The notes: generated by a model from the sequence alone, not told the origin. 64,000 bases of DNA from Emticicia sp051209875 (GCF_051209875.1 NZ_JBNTQY010000001.1:1240001-1304000), one strand, 5' to 3'. Positions 38,934 through 47,719 are shown, counted from the stretch's first letter. A program made the numbers and translations.

Positions 38934-40175
38934 ATGGAACACAATCAAATAAGCTGCCCCAACTGTAAACATAGTTTTTCGATCAATTCTGCTATTGCGA
39001 GTGATATTGAAAAGTCTATTTCTGAAAAAGTGAAGAATGATTATCGCCAAATTATGACCGATTGGCAAAAGAAAGAAGCTGAAAAATTTGAACTAAAAGA
39101 GCAACAACGTGATGCAGAATTGAAGCGAAAAGAGCAAGAATTGGCAGATTCTATTGAAAAACAACGCAAAAATCTCACAGATGAGATTCAAGAACGCCTT
39201 AAACGTGAGAATATGGCTTCTATCGAATCATTGACTAAGCAATTGGAAAATCAAACTGAAATGATAAGTAGTTTGAGGAAAAAAGAGATAGATTTTCTGG
39301 AAAAAGAACAAGCCTTGAAAGATGAAAGAGACCGAATGGAGTTGGAGAGAAAACAGTTTGAACTTCAAATTCAAGACCAATTGAAAGAAAAACTAAGTAA
39401 AGATTTCGAAATAAAATATGATTTGATTATCAAAGAAAAGGAAAAACAGCTCGAAGATCAAAAGAAACTGGCAGCCGAAATGCAGCGAAAAGCCGAGCAG
39501 GGTTCGATGCAATTGCAAGGCGAGGTACAAGAAATGGGTTTGGAAGAAATGCTAAAAAATACTTTTATCTATGATGAAATCAGTGAAGTTGGTAAAGGAA
39601 TTCGTGGAGCAGATGTCATTCAAACTGTGAAAAATGAGTTAGGGCAAATCTGTGGAAAAATTATCTATGAAAGCAAGCGTACACAAAATTTTGGTGGAGA
39701 TTGGATTGAAAAACTAAAAGATGACCAACGACAAATCGGAGCAGAAATAGCCGTATTAGTTACTCAAACAATGCCCAAAGATATGGAGCGTTTTGGCGAA
39801 AAAGATGGTGTATGGGTTTGTAACTATTTGGAAATGAAGGGATTAGTATTTGCTTTGCGAAAGATTTTGATTCAAACACAAACTGCTAAATCTGCCAATG
39901 AAAACAAAACAGATAAAATGAGTTTGCTTTATTCATTCTTGACTTCTAATCAATTTCGTCAGCAAATAGAAGCTATTGTAGAAAGCTTTACAACGATGAA
40001 ATCAGATTTGGATAAGGAAAGACGTGCCATGCAACGCATTTGGAAAGAAAGAGAAATGCAAATCGAAAAAGTAATTGGCAGCACCATTGACATGTATGGT
40101 AGTATCAGAGGCATTGCAGGAAATGCTATCGCCCCAATTCAATATTTGGAATTGCCTGGAAGTGAGGAAGAATAA
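38934..40175 (+). CDS. DUF2130 domain protein with N-terminal zinc ribbon and long coiled coil
   Basis: 413 residues from the ATG at 38934. A longer in-frame start at 38811 is rejected because it would run through the preceding terminator and overlap the regulator. The N-terminus has a C-x-x-C knuckle (CPNCKHSF). Residues about 20-195 are a Lys/Glu/Gln-rich coiled coil. The rest is the DUF2130 domain (EEMLKNTFIYDEISEVGKGIRGADVIQTV, CGKIIYESKRTQNFGGDWIEKLKDDQ, WVCNYLEMKG). The catalytic-looking core resembles nuclease-like folds with conserved Glu/Lys, but the function is not established. Neighbours give no hint. A bidirectional terminator follows. Confidence 0.9.
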   Translation: MEHNQISCPNCKHSFSINSAIASDIEKSISEKVKNDYRQIMTDWQKKEAEKFELKEQQRDAELKRKEQELADSIEKQRKNLTDEIQERLKRENMASIESLTKQLENQTEMISSLRKKEIDFLEKEQALKDERDRMELERKQFELQIQDQLKEKLSKDFEIKYDLIIKEKEKQLEDQKKLAAEMQRKAEQGSMQLQGEVQEMGLEEMLKNTFIYDEISEVGKGIRGADVIQTVKNELGQICGKIIYESKRTQNFGGDWIEKLKDDQRQIGAEIAVLVTQTMPKDMERFGEKDGVWVCNYLEMKGLVFALRKILIQTQTAKSANENKTDKMSLLYSFLTSNQFRQQIEAIVESFTTMKSDLDKERRAMQRIWKEREMQIEKVIGSTIDMYGSIRGIAGNAIAPIQYLELPGSEEE

Positions 40176-40181
40176 AAGTAG

Positions 40182-40241
40182 GACAGATTTTTTAATCTGT
40201 CAAGCGTAGAAGCGAAAAAGACGGATTAGGAAATCCGTCTT
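40182..40241. terminator. Two hairpins between converging DUF2130 and thioredoxin genes
   Basis: GACAGATT/AATCTGTC (40182-40201) and AAGACGGAT/ATCCGTCTT (40218-40241) with A-rich left and T-rich right flanks. Both lie between convergent genes and can end transcription from either side. The two stems carry similar sequence (both spell parts of 'ngattnnnaatcngtc'), so they may be a duplicated mobile terminator element. Confidence 0.7.
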
Positions 40242-40247
40242 ACTTTT

Positions 40248-40547
40248 CTACATAACTTTTCTCAAAGCATTTTTTACTTCAGGAGCAGAAATAAGCCCCG
40301 TATGTCGCCAAAGTAATTTTCCATTTTGGAAAAGCATCAAAGTTGGCACAGCTTCCAATTTAAATTTCTTTTTGAGGGCAACATTTTTGTCCACATCAAT
40401 TTTTACAACCAGTAGGTCTTCCTCCAATTCATCGACCAATTGGTTGAGCATCGACGAAATTTTCTTACAAGGTTTACACCATTCTGCCGAGAAATCTATT
40501 AAAACGGGTTCATCTGACCCAATTAATTCTTCAAAAGAACCAGTCAT
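40248..40547 (-). CDS. Thioredoxin
   Basis: 99 residues with one thioredoxin fold. The active site is W23-C24-K-P-C27 in SAEWCKPCKK, an uncommon variant of WCGPC, and the cis-proline loop is AVPTLMLF. No signal peptide is visible, so it acts in the cytoplasm as a disulfide reductase. Length is slightly below the usual 105-110 residues but the fold is complete. It is a single gene between a shared terminator and a large inverted repeat. Confidence 0.92.
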   Translation of the reverse strand: MTGSFEELIGSDEPVLIDFSAEWCKPCKKISSMLNQLVDELEEDLLVVKIDVDKNVALKKKFKLEAVPTLMLFQNGKLLWRHTGLISAPEVKNALRKVM

Positions 40548-40605
40548 TTTGCTTTTATAGTTTACTGAAATAATATTACATTTTTTAGCAAGAAATGGTT
40601 CTTTT

Positions 40606-40670
40606 ATTTGTACAACAATTTTCCAAATTGTTCAGCGAGAATAAACAATTTGGAAAATTGTTGTACAAAT
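40606..40670. repeat. 27-bp perfect inverted repeat
   Basis: Arms 40606-40632 and 40644-40670 are exact complements (ATTTGTACAACAATTTTCCA... and its reverse) around an 11-base loop. The right arm touches the stop codon of the AraC-type gene, so it likely ends that transcript. A single near-identical arm occurs at 63546-63571. Confidence 0.9.
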
Positions 40671-41518
40671 TACTTCTCCAAATATCGTTTTTTAAAAGCC
40701 AAAGGGTTTTCGTTGGTAATTTTCTTGAAAGTTCGATTAAAGTACGAAAGGCTTTCAAAACCACATTCAAAGCAAGTTTCGGTTACGTTTTTATCTAAAA
40801 GTAGTAGCCTTTTTGCTTGACTGACTCGGTAAAAATTCAAGAATTCGGTAAAAGTAAGCAAAGTTCTTTTTTTAAAATACCGACAAAAAGCTGCATTCGA
40901 TAAATTGCTCAAATTGGCTACTTCATCAATTTCTATTTTTCGTTGAAAATTTTCATCAATAAAGCGATAAAGGTGTTTGAGGCGTTCTTGTTCTTTTTTA
41001 TTGTATTGATTTTCTACTGGATTTGTGTGCAATAATTCAATATTCTTGGCCGATGCCAAAACTTTAAAAATACTCAAAATTTCTAAAAACTGCTCAAAAT
41101 GAGGTAATAAATATAGATTTTTCAGACGTTTTGCCACTTTTTGCTTTGTTTCAGCATCGAATGCAATTCCAAACTTTGATTTTTCAAAGAGTTGAAAAAT
41201 CCCTAAAAGTTCGGGAGTATTGGCAAAAGCGTCGCCTAAGAAATCTTGCTGAATATGAATCACCACTTCTTCATAATCGGTTTGCACGCCATAATCGAAA
41301 TTGAGGTGTGGAATATTGGAGCCAATAAAAACCAAATCGCTTTCTACGTAGCGTGAAATATGTTCGCCCACATGGCGAGTGCCATTTGCTCCTTCGATAT
41401 AAACCAGTTCAAATTCAGGATGGAAATGCCAAAAGAATAAATCATTCAATTTTGGGTTGTGCATCAAACGAAACGAACTATTGACATCGGGCTTTATTTC
41501 TTCAAATTGAATCTTCAT
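40670..41518 (-). CDS. AraC-family transcriptional regulator with cupin sensor domain
   Basis: 282 residues from the ATG at 41518; an upstream in-frame ATG at 41548 would add ten residues but the later start gives a cleaner N-terminus (MKIQFEEIKPD). Residues about 1-100 form an AraC-binding cupin (FFWHFHPEFELVYIEG, VGEHISRYVESDLVFIGSNIPH). The C-terminal about 95 residues form two helix-turn-helix motifs (IEIDEVANLSNLSNAAFCRYFKKRT and VTETCFECGFESLSYFNRTFKKITNENPLAFKKRY). In the family such proteins activate sugar or secondary-carbon use genes. It is divergent from the phytanoyl-CoA dioxygenase-like gene and may control it together with the downstream reductase. Confidence 0.92.
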   Translation of the reverse strand: MKIQFEEIKPDVNSSFRLMHNPKLNDLFFWHFHPEFELVYIEGANGTRHVGEHISRYVESDLVFIGSNIPHLNFDYGVQTDYEEVVIHIQQDFLGDAFANTPELLGIFQLFEKSKFGIAFDAETKQKVAKRLKNLYLLPHFEQFLEILSIFKVLASAKNIELLHTNPVENQYNKKEQERLKHLYRFIDENFQRKIEIDEVANLSNLSNAAFCRYFKKRTLLTFTEFLNFYRVSQAKRLLLLDKNVTETCFECGFESLSYFNRTFKKITNENPLAFKKRYLEK

Positions 41519-41731
41519 TTTTTGACATATAATTTTCCAACTTAGCATGGCAGAACTTGACTGTAGCGAAAATCAATTATGCCACGTCTGAGTCTTAATT
41601 ATACTATGAGCGTTTGAGATATTTATATTTTTGTCTAAAATTAACAATATTATATTTAAATACATTATATAATATCAATATAGTTCAAATTTAGGTAATT
41701 ATTGGCGTAGAAATCATGGTTTTAAATCTGT

Positions 41732-41739
41732 TATCTTTG
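41732..41739 (+). promoter_or_regulatory. -7 element TATCTTTG of the dioxygenase-like gene
   Basis: Matches the Bacteroidota TAnnTTTG box and lies 34 bp before the ATG at 41773. It falls inside the longer reading frame that starts at 41716, which supports the later start. The TTG box is not clear. Confidence 0.55.
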
Positions 41740-41772
41740 TATCATTATTTCAATGCTAAATATAACAAAAAG

Positions 41773-42756
41773 ATGGAACTCAAAGAACAAGGAATGGTGG
41801 CTACGATGATGCCAAATACCAATCACACCGATATTCCAGGAAACCCTTCGACTGCAACAAGTAGTTTTTTGAAATTAAATGACCGTTCAAATGGCAAACC
41901 TTTAAAGGTTTTGAGTGATGAGGATTGGGCTTTTTGGATAGAAAATGGCTATGTAATTATCAAAAATGCTGTGCCACGTGAACAAGCTCAAGCGACTGCT
42001 CAGTTTTTGTGGGAATTTGAAGAAAAAGATCCAAATGACCAAAGTACATGGTATGCACCGCCACGTGCTGAAATGAAAATGAAGGAATTAGGAGGAACGG
42101 GCATGGTGGAAGTATATAATAACCAACATTTATGGAATAATCGTCAAATGCAAAGAGTGTATGATGCTTTTTGCGATATTTGGGGAACTGAAAAATTGTG
42201 GGTAACAATTGACCGTGCGAATTTGAATTTTCCGATTCGCCCAGGGTTTGAGTACAAAGGGTTTATTCATTGGGACTATGACCCAGAAACAAAACCTCAA
42301 AATGTACAAGGGGTTTTGGCACTTGCCGACCAAACTGACGAAAATATGGGTGGTTTTCAATGTATTCCAGAGCTTTATCGTACGTATGATACTTGGAAAT
42401 TAACACAGCCCGATAACCGTGACCATTTTAAGCCTGATACTACGGGCTTTGAAGATAAATTTCATAAAGTGAAATTAGAAGCAGGTGATTTATTGATTTT
42501 TAATAGTACTCAGCCACATGGTATTCGCCCAAATAATTCAGTAGATAAAGTTAGAATCGCTCAATATATTTCGATGATGCCTGCTGAAGAGGAAAATGTA
42601 GCCATGCGTGATTGGCGAGTAAATTCTTGGAAAAATCGTATTTCTCCCGAAGGCTATGCTTTCCCGGGTGACCCAAGAAATTGGGAACAAACAAAATATG
42701 GTATTGCCGAGTTGAATGATTTAGGTAAAAAATTATTAGGGCTTGAAAAATGGTGA
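41773..42756 (+). CDS. Phytanoyl-CoA dioxygenase (PhyH) family protein
   Basis: 327 residues. The start at 41773 (MELKEQGM) is chosen because a promoter -7 box covers the longer N-terminus. The PhyH double-stranded beta-helix shows the iron ligands H166-x-D168 (FIHWDYD) and H249 (TQPHGIRP), with R252 placed to bind 2-oxoglutarate. The family hydroxylates small molecules using Fe(II), O2 and 2-oxoglutarate. The substrate is unknown; fatty acyl-CoA is not implied. It is followed 53 bp later by an aldo/keto reductase, so the two may act in sequence on one compound. The AraC gene is divergent. Confidence 0.9.
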   Translation: MELKEQGMVATMMPNTNHTDIPGNPSTATSSFLKLNDRSNGKPLKVLSDEDWAFWIENGYVIIKNAVPREQAQATAQFLWEFEEKDPNDQSTWYAPPRAEMKMKELGGTGMVEVYNNQHLWNNRQMQRVYDAFCDIWGTEKLWVTIDRANLNFPIRPGFEYKGFIHWDYDPETKPQNVQGVLALADQTDENMGGFQCIPELYRTYDTWKLTQPDNRDHFKPDTTGFEDKFHKVKLEAGDLLIFNSTQPHGIRPNNSVDKVRIAQYISMMPAEEENVAMRDWRVNSWKNRISPEGYAFPGDPRNWEQTKYGIAELNDLGKKLLGLEKW

Positions 42757-42809
42757 CCCCACCCAGCATCAGCTGCCACCCTGAAGGAGAGTCAATTTTA
42801 CATAAAAAC

Positions 42810-43631
42810 ATGATGCAAAAACAAATTATGAGCACCCTCAACAATGGCATTTCAATGCCTTTGTTGGGGCTTGGTGTGTATGATATGTACAAAAAAGATG
42901 CCGAGCAAGCAGTTTTATGGGCATTAGAAACAGGTTATCGCTTGATAGACACGGCAGCCATGTACGAAAATGAAGTCGAAATAGGCAATGCTGTACGAGC
43001 AAGTGGCATTGCCCGAAAAGACATTTTCATTACCACAAAAGTACATGACAAAGACCAAGGTTTTGAGCAAACTTTAAGGGCGTTCGACGAAAGCCAAAGA
43101 AAACTTGATTGCGAATACATTGACTTGTATTTGGTTCATTGGCCATTAAAAGCTACACGAAAAGAAACTTGGAAAGCTCTTGAAAGAATCTATTCAGAAG
43201 GACGAGTGCGGGCAATTGGCGTGGCAAATTATATGATTCCATTTTTAGATGAATTGGCCACATATAGCAATATTATTCCTGTTGTCAACCAAGTAGAATT
43301 TAGCCCTTATTTGTATTTAGAAGATTTATTGAAATATTGTCAGGCGAAGCATATACAGTTACAAGCTTATACGCCTTTGGTACGTGGGCAACGTATGAAC
43401 GATGCAAAACTACTTGCTTTATCACAAAAATATGCCAAAACTCCTGCCCAAATCATTCTTCGTTGGGCTTTGCAACATGGTGTTTCTCCCATTCCAAAAT
43501 CCGCCAATTTAGCAAGAATCAAAGAGAATTTCGATGTTTTTGATTTTGAAATGAATGCCGAGGATATGAGTAAAATGGATGCTTTCAATGAAAACTACCG
43601 AGTGGTTGATGACCCAATGGAACTGTTTTAA
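42810..43631 (+). CDS. Aldo/keto reductase
   Basis: 273 residues from the ATG pair at 42810/42813; the longer frame from 42750 overlaps the preceding stop codon and gives a non-homologous N-terminus. The catalytic tetrad of the family is present: Asp and Tyr in LIDTAAMYENE, Lys in ITTKVHD, His in YLVHWPLK. The NADPH-binding C-terminus is PIPKSANLARIKENFDVFDF. This places it in the AKR5-like group, which reduces aldehydes or ketones with NADPH in the cytoplasm. The substrate is unknown. Probably co-transcribed with the PhyH-like gene. Confidence 0.93.
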   Translation: MMQKQIMSTLNNGISMPLLGLGVYDMYKKDAEQAVLWALETGYRLIDTAAMYENEVEIGNAVRASGIARKDIFITTKVHDKDQGFEQTLRAFDESQRKLDCEYIDLYLVHWPLKATRKETWKALERIYSEGRVRAIGVANYMIPFLDELATYSNIIPVVNQVEFSPYLYLEDLLKYCQAKHIQLQAYTPLVRGQRMNDAKLLALSQKYAKTPAQIILRWALQHGVSPIPKSANLARIKENFDVFDFEMNAEDMSKMDAFNENYRVVDDPMELF

Positions 43632-43644
43632 CAAATTTTTGTCC

Positions 43645-43652
43645 TACCTTTG
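43645..43652 (+). promoter_or_regulatory. -7 element TACCTTTG of the pseudouridine synthase gene
   Basis: Matches TAnnTTTG and lies 24 bp before the ATG at 43676, so the leader would be short. It starts 14 bp after the reductase stop. Confidence 0.5.
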
Positions 43653-43675
43653 AGCAAATATTAGATAGAAACTCG

Positions 43676-44596
43676 ATGAAGCAAAAGGATAGAAGGCCGA
43701 AACAACAAAATACGCAAAAAGTAGCAAAACCAGAGGCAACTCGATTTACGGTCATTGAAGAAACTGAATTATTGGTTTTTTTATTGGCAAAAATGGCTCA
43801 AAAAAGCCGAAATGATGTGAAAATTTTGCTACGAGATAAACATATTTTTGTTGATGGAAAGCCGATTACACAGTTCAATCATGTCCTGAAACCCGAGCAA
43901 ATTGTTGAAATTCATTGGAAAAAAGCTCCAGAAGAGCAAAAATATAGAGGAATCAATATCGTTTTTGAAGACCAATATTTGATTGTAATTGAAAAACAAG
44001 CAGGCGTCTTATCAATTGCTACCGAAAAACAAAAAGACAATACAGCTTATAGTATTTTGAGTGGACATATCAAAAAGCAAGACCCTCGAAATCGTATTTT
44101 TGTGGTACATCGCCTCGACCGTGAAACATCAGGATTAATGATGTTTGCCAAAAGCGAGAAAGTACAAAAACTTCTGCAAGAATCTTGGAATGCTACGATT
44201 CAAGAGCGAACTTATTTGGCTGTGGTTGAAGGGTATGTAGAAAAGAAACAAGACACAATTACTTCATACTTAGTTGAAAGTAAAGCTTTGATTGTCTATT
44301 CTAATAAAAATTCGGAAGTAGGGCAGAAGGCGATTACACACTATGAAGTACTAAAAAGTAATAAAAATTTCTCTTTATTGAAAGTAAATCTTGAAACAGG
44401 ACGCAAAAACCAGATTCGAGTACATGCCAAAGATATAGGTCATTCGGTAATCGGTGATAACAAATACGGTGCAAAAACCGACCCCATCAAACGCTTAGGA
44501 TTGCATGCGTGGGTGTTGGCATTCAAACACCCAATCACTGGCGAAGATTTGAATTTTGAAACTGAAATTCCTGCAAAGTTTTTAGGTTTATTTTGA
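43676..44596 (+). CDS. RluA-family pseudouridine synthase
   Basis: 306 residues. A short basic N-terminus is followed by an S4 RNA-binding domain (about 35-85; KSRNDVKILLRDKHIFVDGKPI). The catalytic domain has the RluA signature HRLDRETSG with catalytic D148, and the later LETGRKNQIRVH motif. The family changes uridine to pseudouridine in rRNA or tRNA. Which position is modified cannot be told. It is a single gene behind its own promoter-like box. Confidence 0.93.
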   Translation: MKQKDRRPKQQNTQKVAKPEATRFTVIEETELLVFLLAKMAQKSRNDVKILLRDKHIFVDGKPITQFNHVLKPEQIVEIHWKKAPEEQKYRGINIVFEDQYLIVIEKQAGVLSIATEKQKDNTAYSILSGHIKKQDPRNRIFVVHRLDRETSGLMMFAKSEKVQKLLQESWNATIQERTYLAVVEGYVEKKQDTITSYLVESKALIVYSNKNSEVGQKAITHYEVLKSNKNFSLLKVNLETGRKNQIRVHAKDIGHSVIGDNKYGAKTDPIKRLGLHAWVLAFKHPITGEDLNFETEIPAKFLGLF

Positions 44597-44638
44597 TTGC
44601 ATTTATTACTTCATTATTATTTGTTACACAATTTTTTT

Positions 44639-44730
44639 ACCACAATAGACACTATTGAGTCACAATAGACACAAGTTTTATCTCGTAATAGCCTTGTGTC
44701 CATTGCGAAATCCATTGTGTCTATTGTGGT
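44639..44730. repeat. Nested inverted repeat built from CACAATAGACAC boxes
   Basis: Outer arms ACCACAATAGACAC (44639-44652) and its exact complement (44717-44730). Inner arms CACAATAGACACAAG (44661-44675) and CTTGTGTCCATTGCG (44693-44707) pair at 13 of 15 positions. The same box therefore occurs four times, two in each orientation. Confidence 0.85.
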
Positions 44731-44801
44731 TAAGCAAATATTTGTAATTTTATCCAATGATGAATTATTAAAATCAATTTTCCTCCTCTAATCACTCTCT
44801 C

Positions 44802-44872
44802 TACGAAAAATTTCGTAATAAATTTGGAAACTATAATTCTTGTGCATTATCTTTGTTACGAAATATTTCGTA
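44802..44872 (+). promoter_or_regulatory. Bacteroidota promoter flanked by two TACGAAA-n2-TTTCGTA operators
   Basis: TTTG (44823-44826), 21 bases, then TATCTTTG (44848-44855) fits the TTG/TAnnTTTG promoter. A palindrome at 44802-44817 (TACGAAA-AA-TTTCGTA) lies just upstream and a second, perfect one at 44857-44872 (TACGAAA-TA-TTTCGTA) covers the expected transcription start. Centres are 55 bp apart. A repressor dimer at each site could block or loop the promoter. The site style resembles that of BlaI/MecI/CopY-type repressors (inference). Confidence 0.8.
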
Positions 44873-45089
44873 GATGATTTTTTATTTTTTCTGTAACCTT
44901 TTTTTATTTGTGAAGTATCCACAAGAGTAAAGGAAACAGTAAGCACAACTTTTGCAGCACAAGCCTTTCTTTTGGTTATTAGTTACTGGGAAATTGATTA
45001 TTGGTCTAATTCACCAATAACCAGTTCACCAATAACAAATTCACTTGTGTTCACTATAATTTTTTTGAAAAAGCTATAACATTTTAATT

Positions 45090-47507
45090 ATGAAAAATTT
45101 ACTACTCGTGCTTCTAACGAGCCTGTCGAGCTATGCCTTTGCTCAAACATTTACCATAAAAGGCCTTGTGAAAAATCCACAAAATGAAGGCGTTTCCTTT
45201 GCTACCATTGCCGTTCATAATGTTTCAGATTCAACACTTTTTAAAGCAGATATTGCGGACGAAAATGGTGGTTTTAAAATCGTAGGAGTTGTAAAAGGAA
45301 AGTATTTCTTGAAAATTACAACCATTGGATTTGTTCCTTTTAAATCTCCAGCCTTTGAAATTGTTGATAAGGATATTGATTTTCAGCCATTTATACTAAT
45401 TTCTGACACACAACAACTCAAAGAGGTAAAAGTGGTTGCCTCCAAACCTTTGATAGAAGTAAAGGAGGATAGGATTGTCTTCAATGTCGAAAGTAGCATT
45501 AATTCGACTGGTTCGAATGCTTTAGAATTGATGCGAAAATCACCAGGCGTGCAAGTCGATAAAGATGAAAATATATTGGTGAAAGGCAAATCGGGTGTAA
45601 GAATATACATTGATGGACGGCCATCGCCGATGAGTGGAAAAGATTTAGCTTCTACACTCAAAAGCATGAATTCGGCTGATATTGAAGCCATCGAAATCAT
45701 TACAAATCCTTCGGCAAAATATGATGCTGCGGGAGATTTAGGAATCATCAATATTCGTTTGAAGAAAAATCGCAAGATGGGAACCAATGGAAATGTGAGT
45801 TTGGGCGGAATGTTTGGCATTACACCAAAATATAATACTTCGATTAATCTCAATCATCGTGATAAAAAAACCAACCTTTTTGGTACTTATAGTTATAATC
45901 AAGGTGCTTGGCATAACCAAACTTTAGATAATCAGATTTTGAATAATATCATGTATAACAAAACATGGAAAGGGCTTTGGCGTGATACTTCAAATAGTGT
46001 AAAGTTAGGTGCAGATTATTTTATCAATGCCAAAAATACCATTGGTTTTAGCAGTAATGGCAGAATAAGTAATCACAATGGCGGTGGTGAAAGTGAAACT
46101 TTGATAGGTAGAAGATATAGCTCGGTGCCAGATTCGGCGGTACTTAGTTCACAAACATCAAATCCCGAGAAAAATAAGAATTTAAACTTAAATCTCAATT
46201 ATCGCTATGCCGATACAACTGGTCACGAATTGAATGTAGATGCCGATTATGGCATTTTTACATCGAGAGGCATAAGTAATCAGCCCAATAGATATACTTT
46301 TTTGAATAATGCTCAAGAATCATTTTCGAGAAATTATGTAACCAAAACGCCCATTGACATAACAATAAAATCGTTTAAAGTTGATTATGAGCAACCATTC
46401 AAGAAAGGCAAATTAGGCTATGGGATCAAGCTTTCTGACGTAAAATCAGACAATACTTTTGATTTTTTCAATAAATTGAATGATGTCGAGGTCAGAGATA
46501 TTGATAGAAGTAATCAATTTACTTATACTGAAAGGGTGTATGCGGCATATCTCAATTATAATAAAACGCTCAACAAAAAATGGAGTTTGCAAGTAGGGGT
46601 GAGGGCCGAAAATACAAAATCATTAGGAAATTTGGTGAGTTATAAACAAAATGCTTTGAACAAAGTAGATACTACCTACATCAACTTGTTTCCAAGTGGA
46701 GCTTTGACTTATAAAGCGACCGATAATCACTCTTTTAATTTGAATTATAGTAGAAGAATCAATCGCCCAAGTTACCAAAATCTGAATCCATTTGAATACA
46801 GAATTGATGAATTGGTTTATTCAAAAGGGAATCCGTTTTTACGTCCCGAATATGCCAATAGTTTCAAATTGACGCATATTTATAAAGGGAAATTGACAAG
46901 TTCGGTGGGGTATTGGCGAACCAGATTCCCTGTGGTGGGGTTACGTATTCCTTATGATAATAGCCGCACTTACTTTATTTCAAGAAATTTAGATTATTCA
47001 CAAGGTTTTAACTTGGATATGAGTCTGACGGTATCGCCTACTAAATGGTGGGAAATTTATTACAGCCTCAGTGCCTACCATAGCCTTTATCGAGCCAGTT
47101 TAGACAATGGATTGATTATCAATAATCCTACAACAGCATTTAATTTTAATGGACAAAGTACCATCAAACTAAAAAATAACTGGACTTTTGAGCTATCAGG
47201 TTGGTATAATTCTCCTTATCGTCGCATTGATTATAACTCAGCAATGGGCATGATGGATATGGGTTTACAAAAGAAATTCTTGAAAGATAATGCAACTTTA
47301 AAATTAACCTTTAGCGATGTTTTGCACACTGCCCGAGGAGGTTATCATTCGGAATATGCTGGTGTTGCAACTGATTTGCGATTCAAATTTGAAGGTAGAA
47401 TGTTGCGAGTCAATTTCAATTATCGTTTTGGTAGCAAAGAAATCAAAGCGGCAAGAAACCGTCGAACAGGCTCAGAAGATGAACTGAATAGAATTAAAGG
47501 AGGATGA
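45090..47507 (+). CDS. TonB-dependent-receptor-like outer-membrane beta-barrel protein
   Basis: 805 residues. Signal peptide (cleavage near YAFAQ), a carboxypeptidase-regulatory-like domain (about 20-105; KGLVKNPQNEGVSFATIAV), a plug-like region (about 110-230; LMRKSPGVQVDKDENILVKGKSGVRIYIDGRP, IEIITNPSAKYDAAGDLGIINI) and a 22-strand-like beta-barrel of the OMP_b-brl_3 type to the end (SRRINRPSYQNLNPFEY, FNYRFG). Family members take up or sense ligands with TonB, or act as barrels of unknown use. Substrate unknown. A single gene under the promoter with paired palindromes and closed by a strong terminator, which suggests induction by a specific stress or ligand. Confidence 0.9.
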   Translation: MKNLLLVLLTSLSSYAFAQTFTIKGLVKNPQNEGVSFATIAVHNVSDSTLFKADIADENGGFKIVGVVKGKYFLKITTIGFVPFKSPAFEIVDKDIDFQPFILISDTQQLKEVKVVASKPLIEVKEDRIVFNVESSINSTGSNALELMRKSPGVQVDKDENILVKGKSGVRIYIDGRPSPMSGKDLASTLKSMNSADIEAIEIITNPSAKYDAAGDLGIINIRLKKNRKMGTNGNVSLGGMFGITPKYNTSINLNHRDKKTNLFGTYSYNQGAWHNQTLDNQILNNIMYNKTWKGLWRDTSNSVKLGADYFINAKNTIGFSSNGRISNHNGGGESETLIGRRYSSVPDSAVLSSQTSNPEKNKNLNLNLNYRYADTTGHELNVDADYGIFTSRGISNQPNRYTFLNNAQESFSRNYVTKTPIDITIKSFKVDYEQPFKKGKLGYGIKLSDVKSDNTFDFFNKLNDVEVRDIDRSNQFTYTERVYAAYLNYNKTLNKKWSLQVGVRAENTKSLGNLVSYKQNALNKVDTTYINLFPSGALTYKATDNHSFNLNYSRRINRPSYQNLNPFEYRIDELVYSKGNPFLRPEYANSFKLTHIYKGKLTSSVGYWRTRFPVVGLRIPYDNSRTYFISRNLDYSQGFNLDMSLTVSPTKWWEIYYSLSAYHSLYRASLDNGLIINNPTTAFNFNGQSTIKLKNNWTFELSGWYNSPYRRIDYNSAMGMMDMGLQKKFLKDNATLKLTFSDVLHTARGGYHSEYAGVATDLRFKFEGRMLRVNFNYRFGSKEIKAARNRRTGSEDELNRIKGG

Positions 47508-47511
47508 TTTG

Positions 47512-47554
47512 ATGGAAAACCCCTCCTAAACAAGCAATAAGAGGGGTTTTCCAT
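47512..47554 (+). terminator. Terminator of the beta-barrel receptor gene
   Basis: 14-bp perfect stem ATGGAAAACCCCTC (47512-47525) with its complement (47541-47554), directly after the stop codon. Confidence 0.85.
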
Positions 47555-47650
47555 TTATCCAATATTATTTCCATTCATCCAAATCACCCAAAATGGGGTA
47601 AAACAGGCATGCATTCACCCATTATTTTTGTAATACATTATGAAAAAATT

Positions 47651-47719
47651 ATGAAAAAGCTATTTACACTTGACTTCTATGGCATCTCTATGTCCATACA
47701 AAACATTCTCAGTAAATAA
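47651..47719 (+). CDS. Possible 22-residue peptide
   Basis: ATG to TAA encodes 22 residues starting MKKLFTLDFYGIS. It lies 20 bp after a TATTTTTG promoter-like box and before a hairpin and a terminator-like stem, which would make a compact transcript of about 200 bases. It has no cysteine and no clear membrane segment. Coding is unproven; the stretch could instead be a small RNA or chance. Confidence 0.25.
   Translation: MKKLFTLDFYGISMSIQNILSK

Larger units (their letters stand above)
44597..45089. promoter_or_regulatory. Long regulatory intergenic region before the beta-barrel receptor
   Basis: 493 bp without a gene. From left to right: nested inverted repeats (44639-44730), a promoter with two flanking palindromes (44802-44872), then a 5' leader of about 230 bases with repeated CACCAATAAC boxes (about 45010-45036) and a TTGGTTATT stretch that could pair with them. 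Confidence 0.7.

Noticed and set aside
41716..41772. N-terminal extension of the PhyH-like protein
   Set aside because: A promoter -7 box lies inside it, so it is probably not transcribed as coding sequence.
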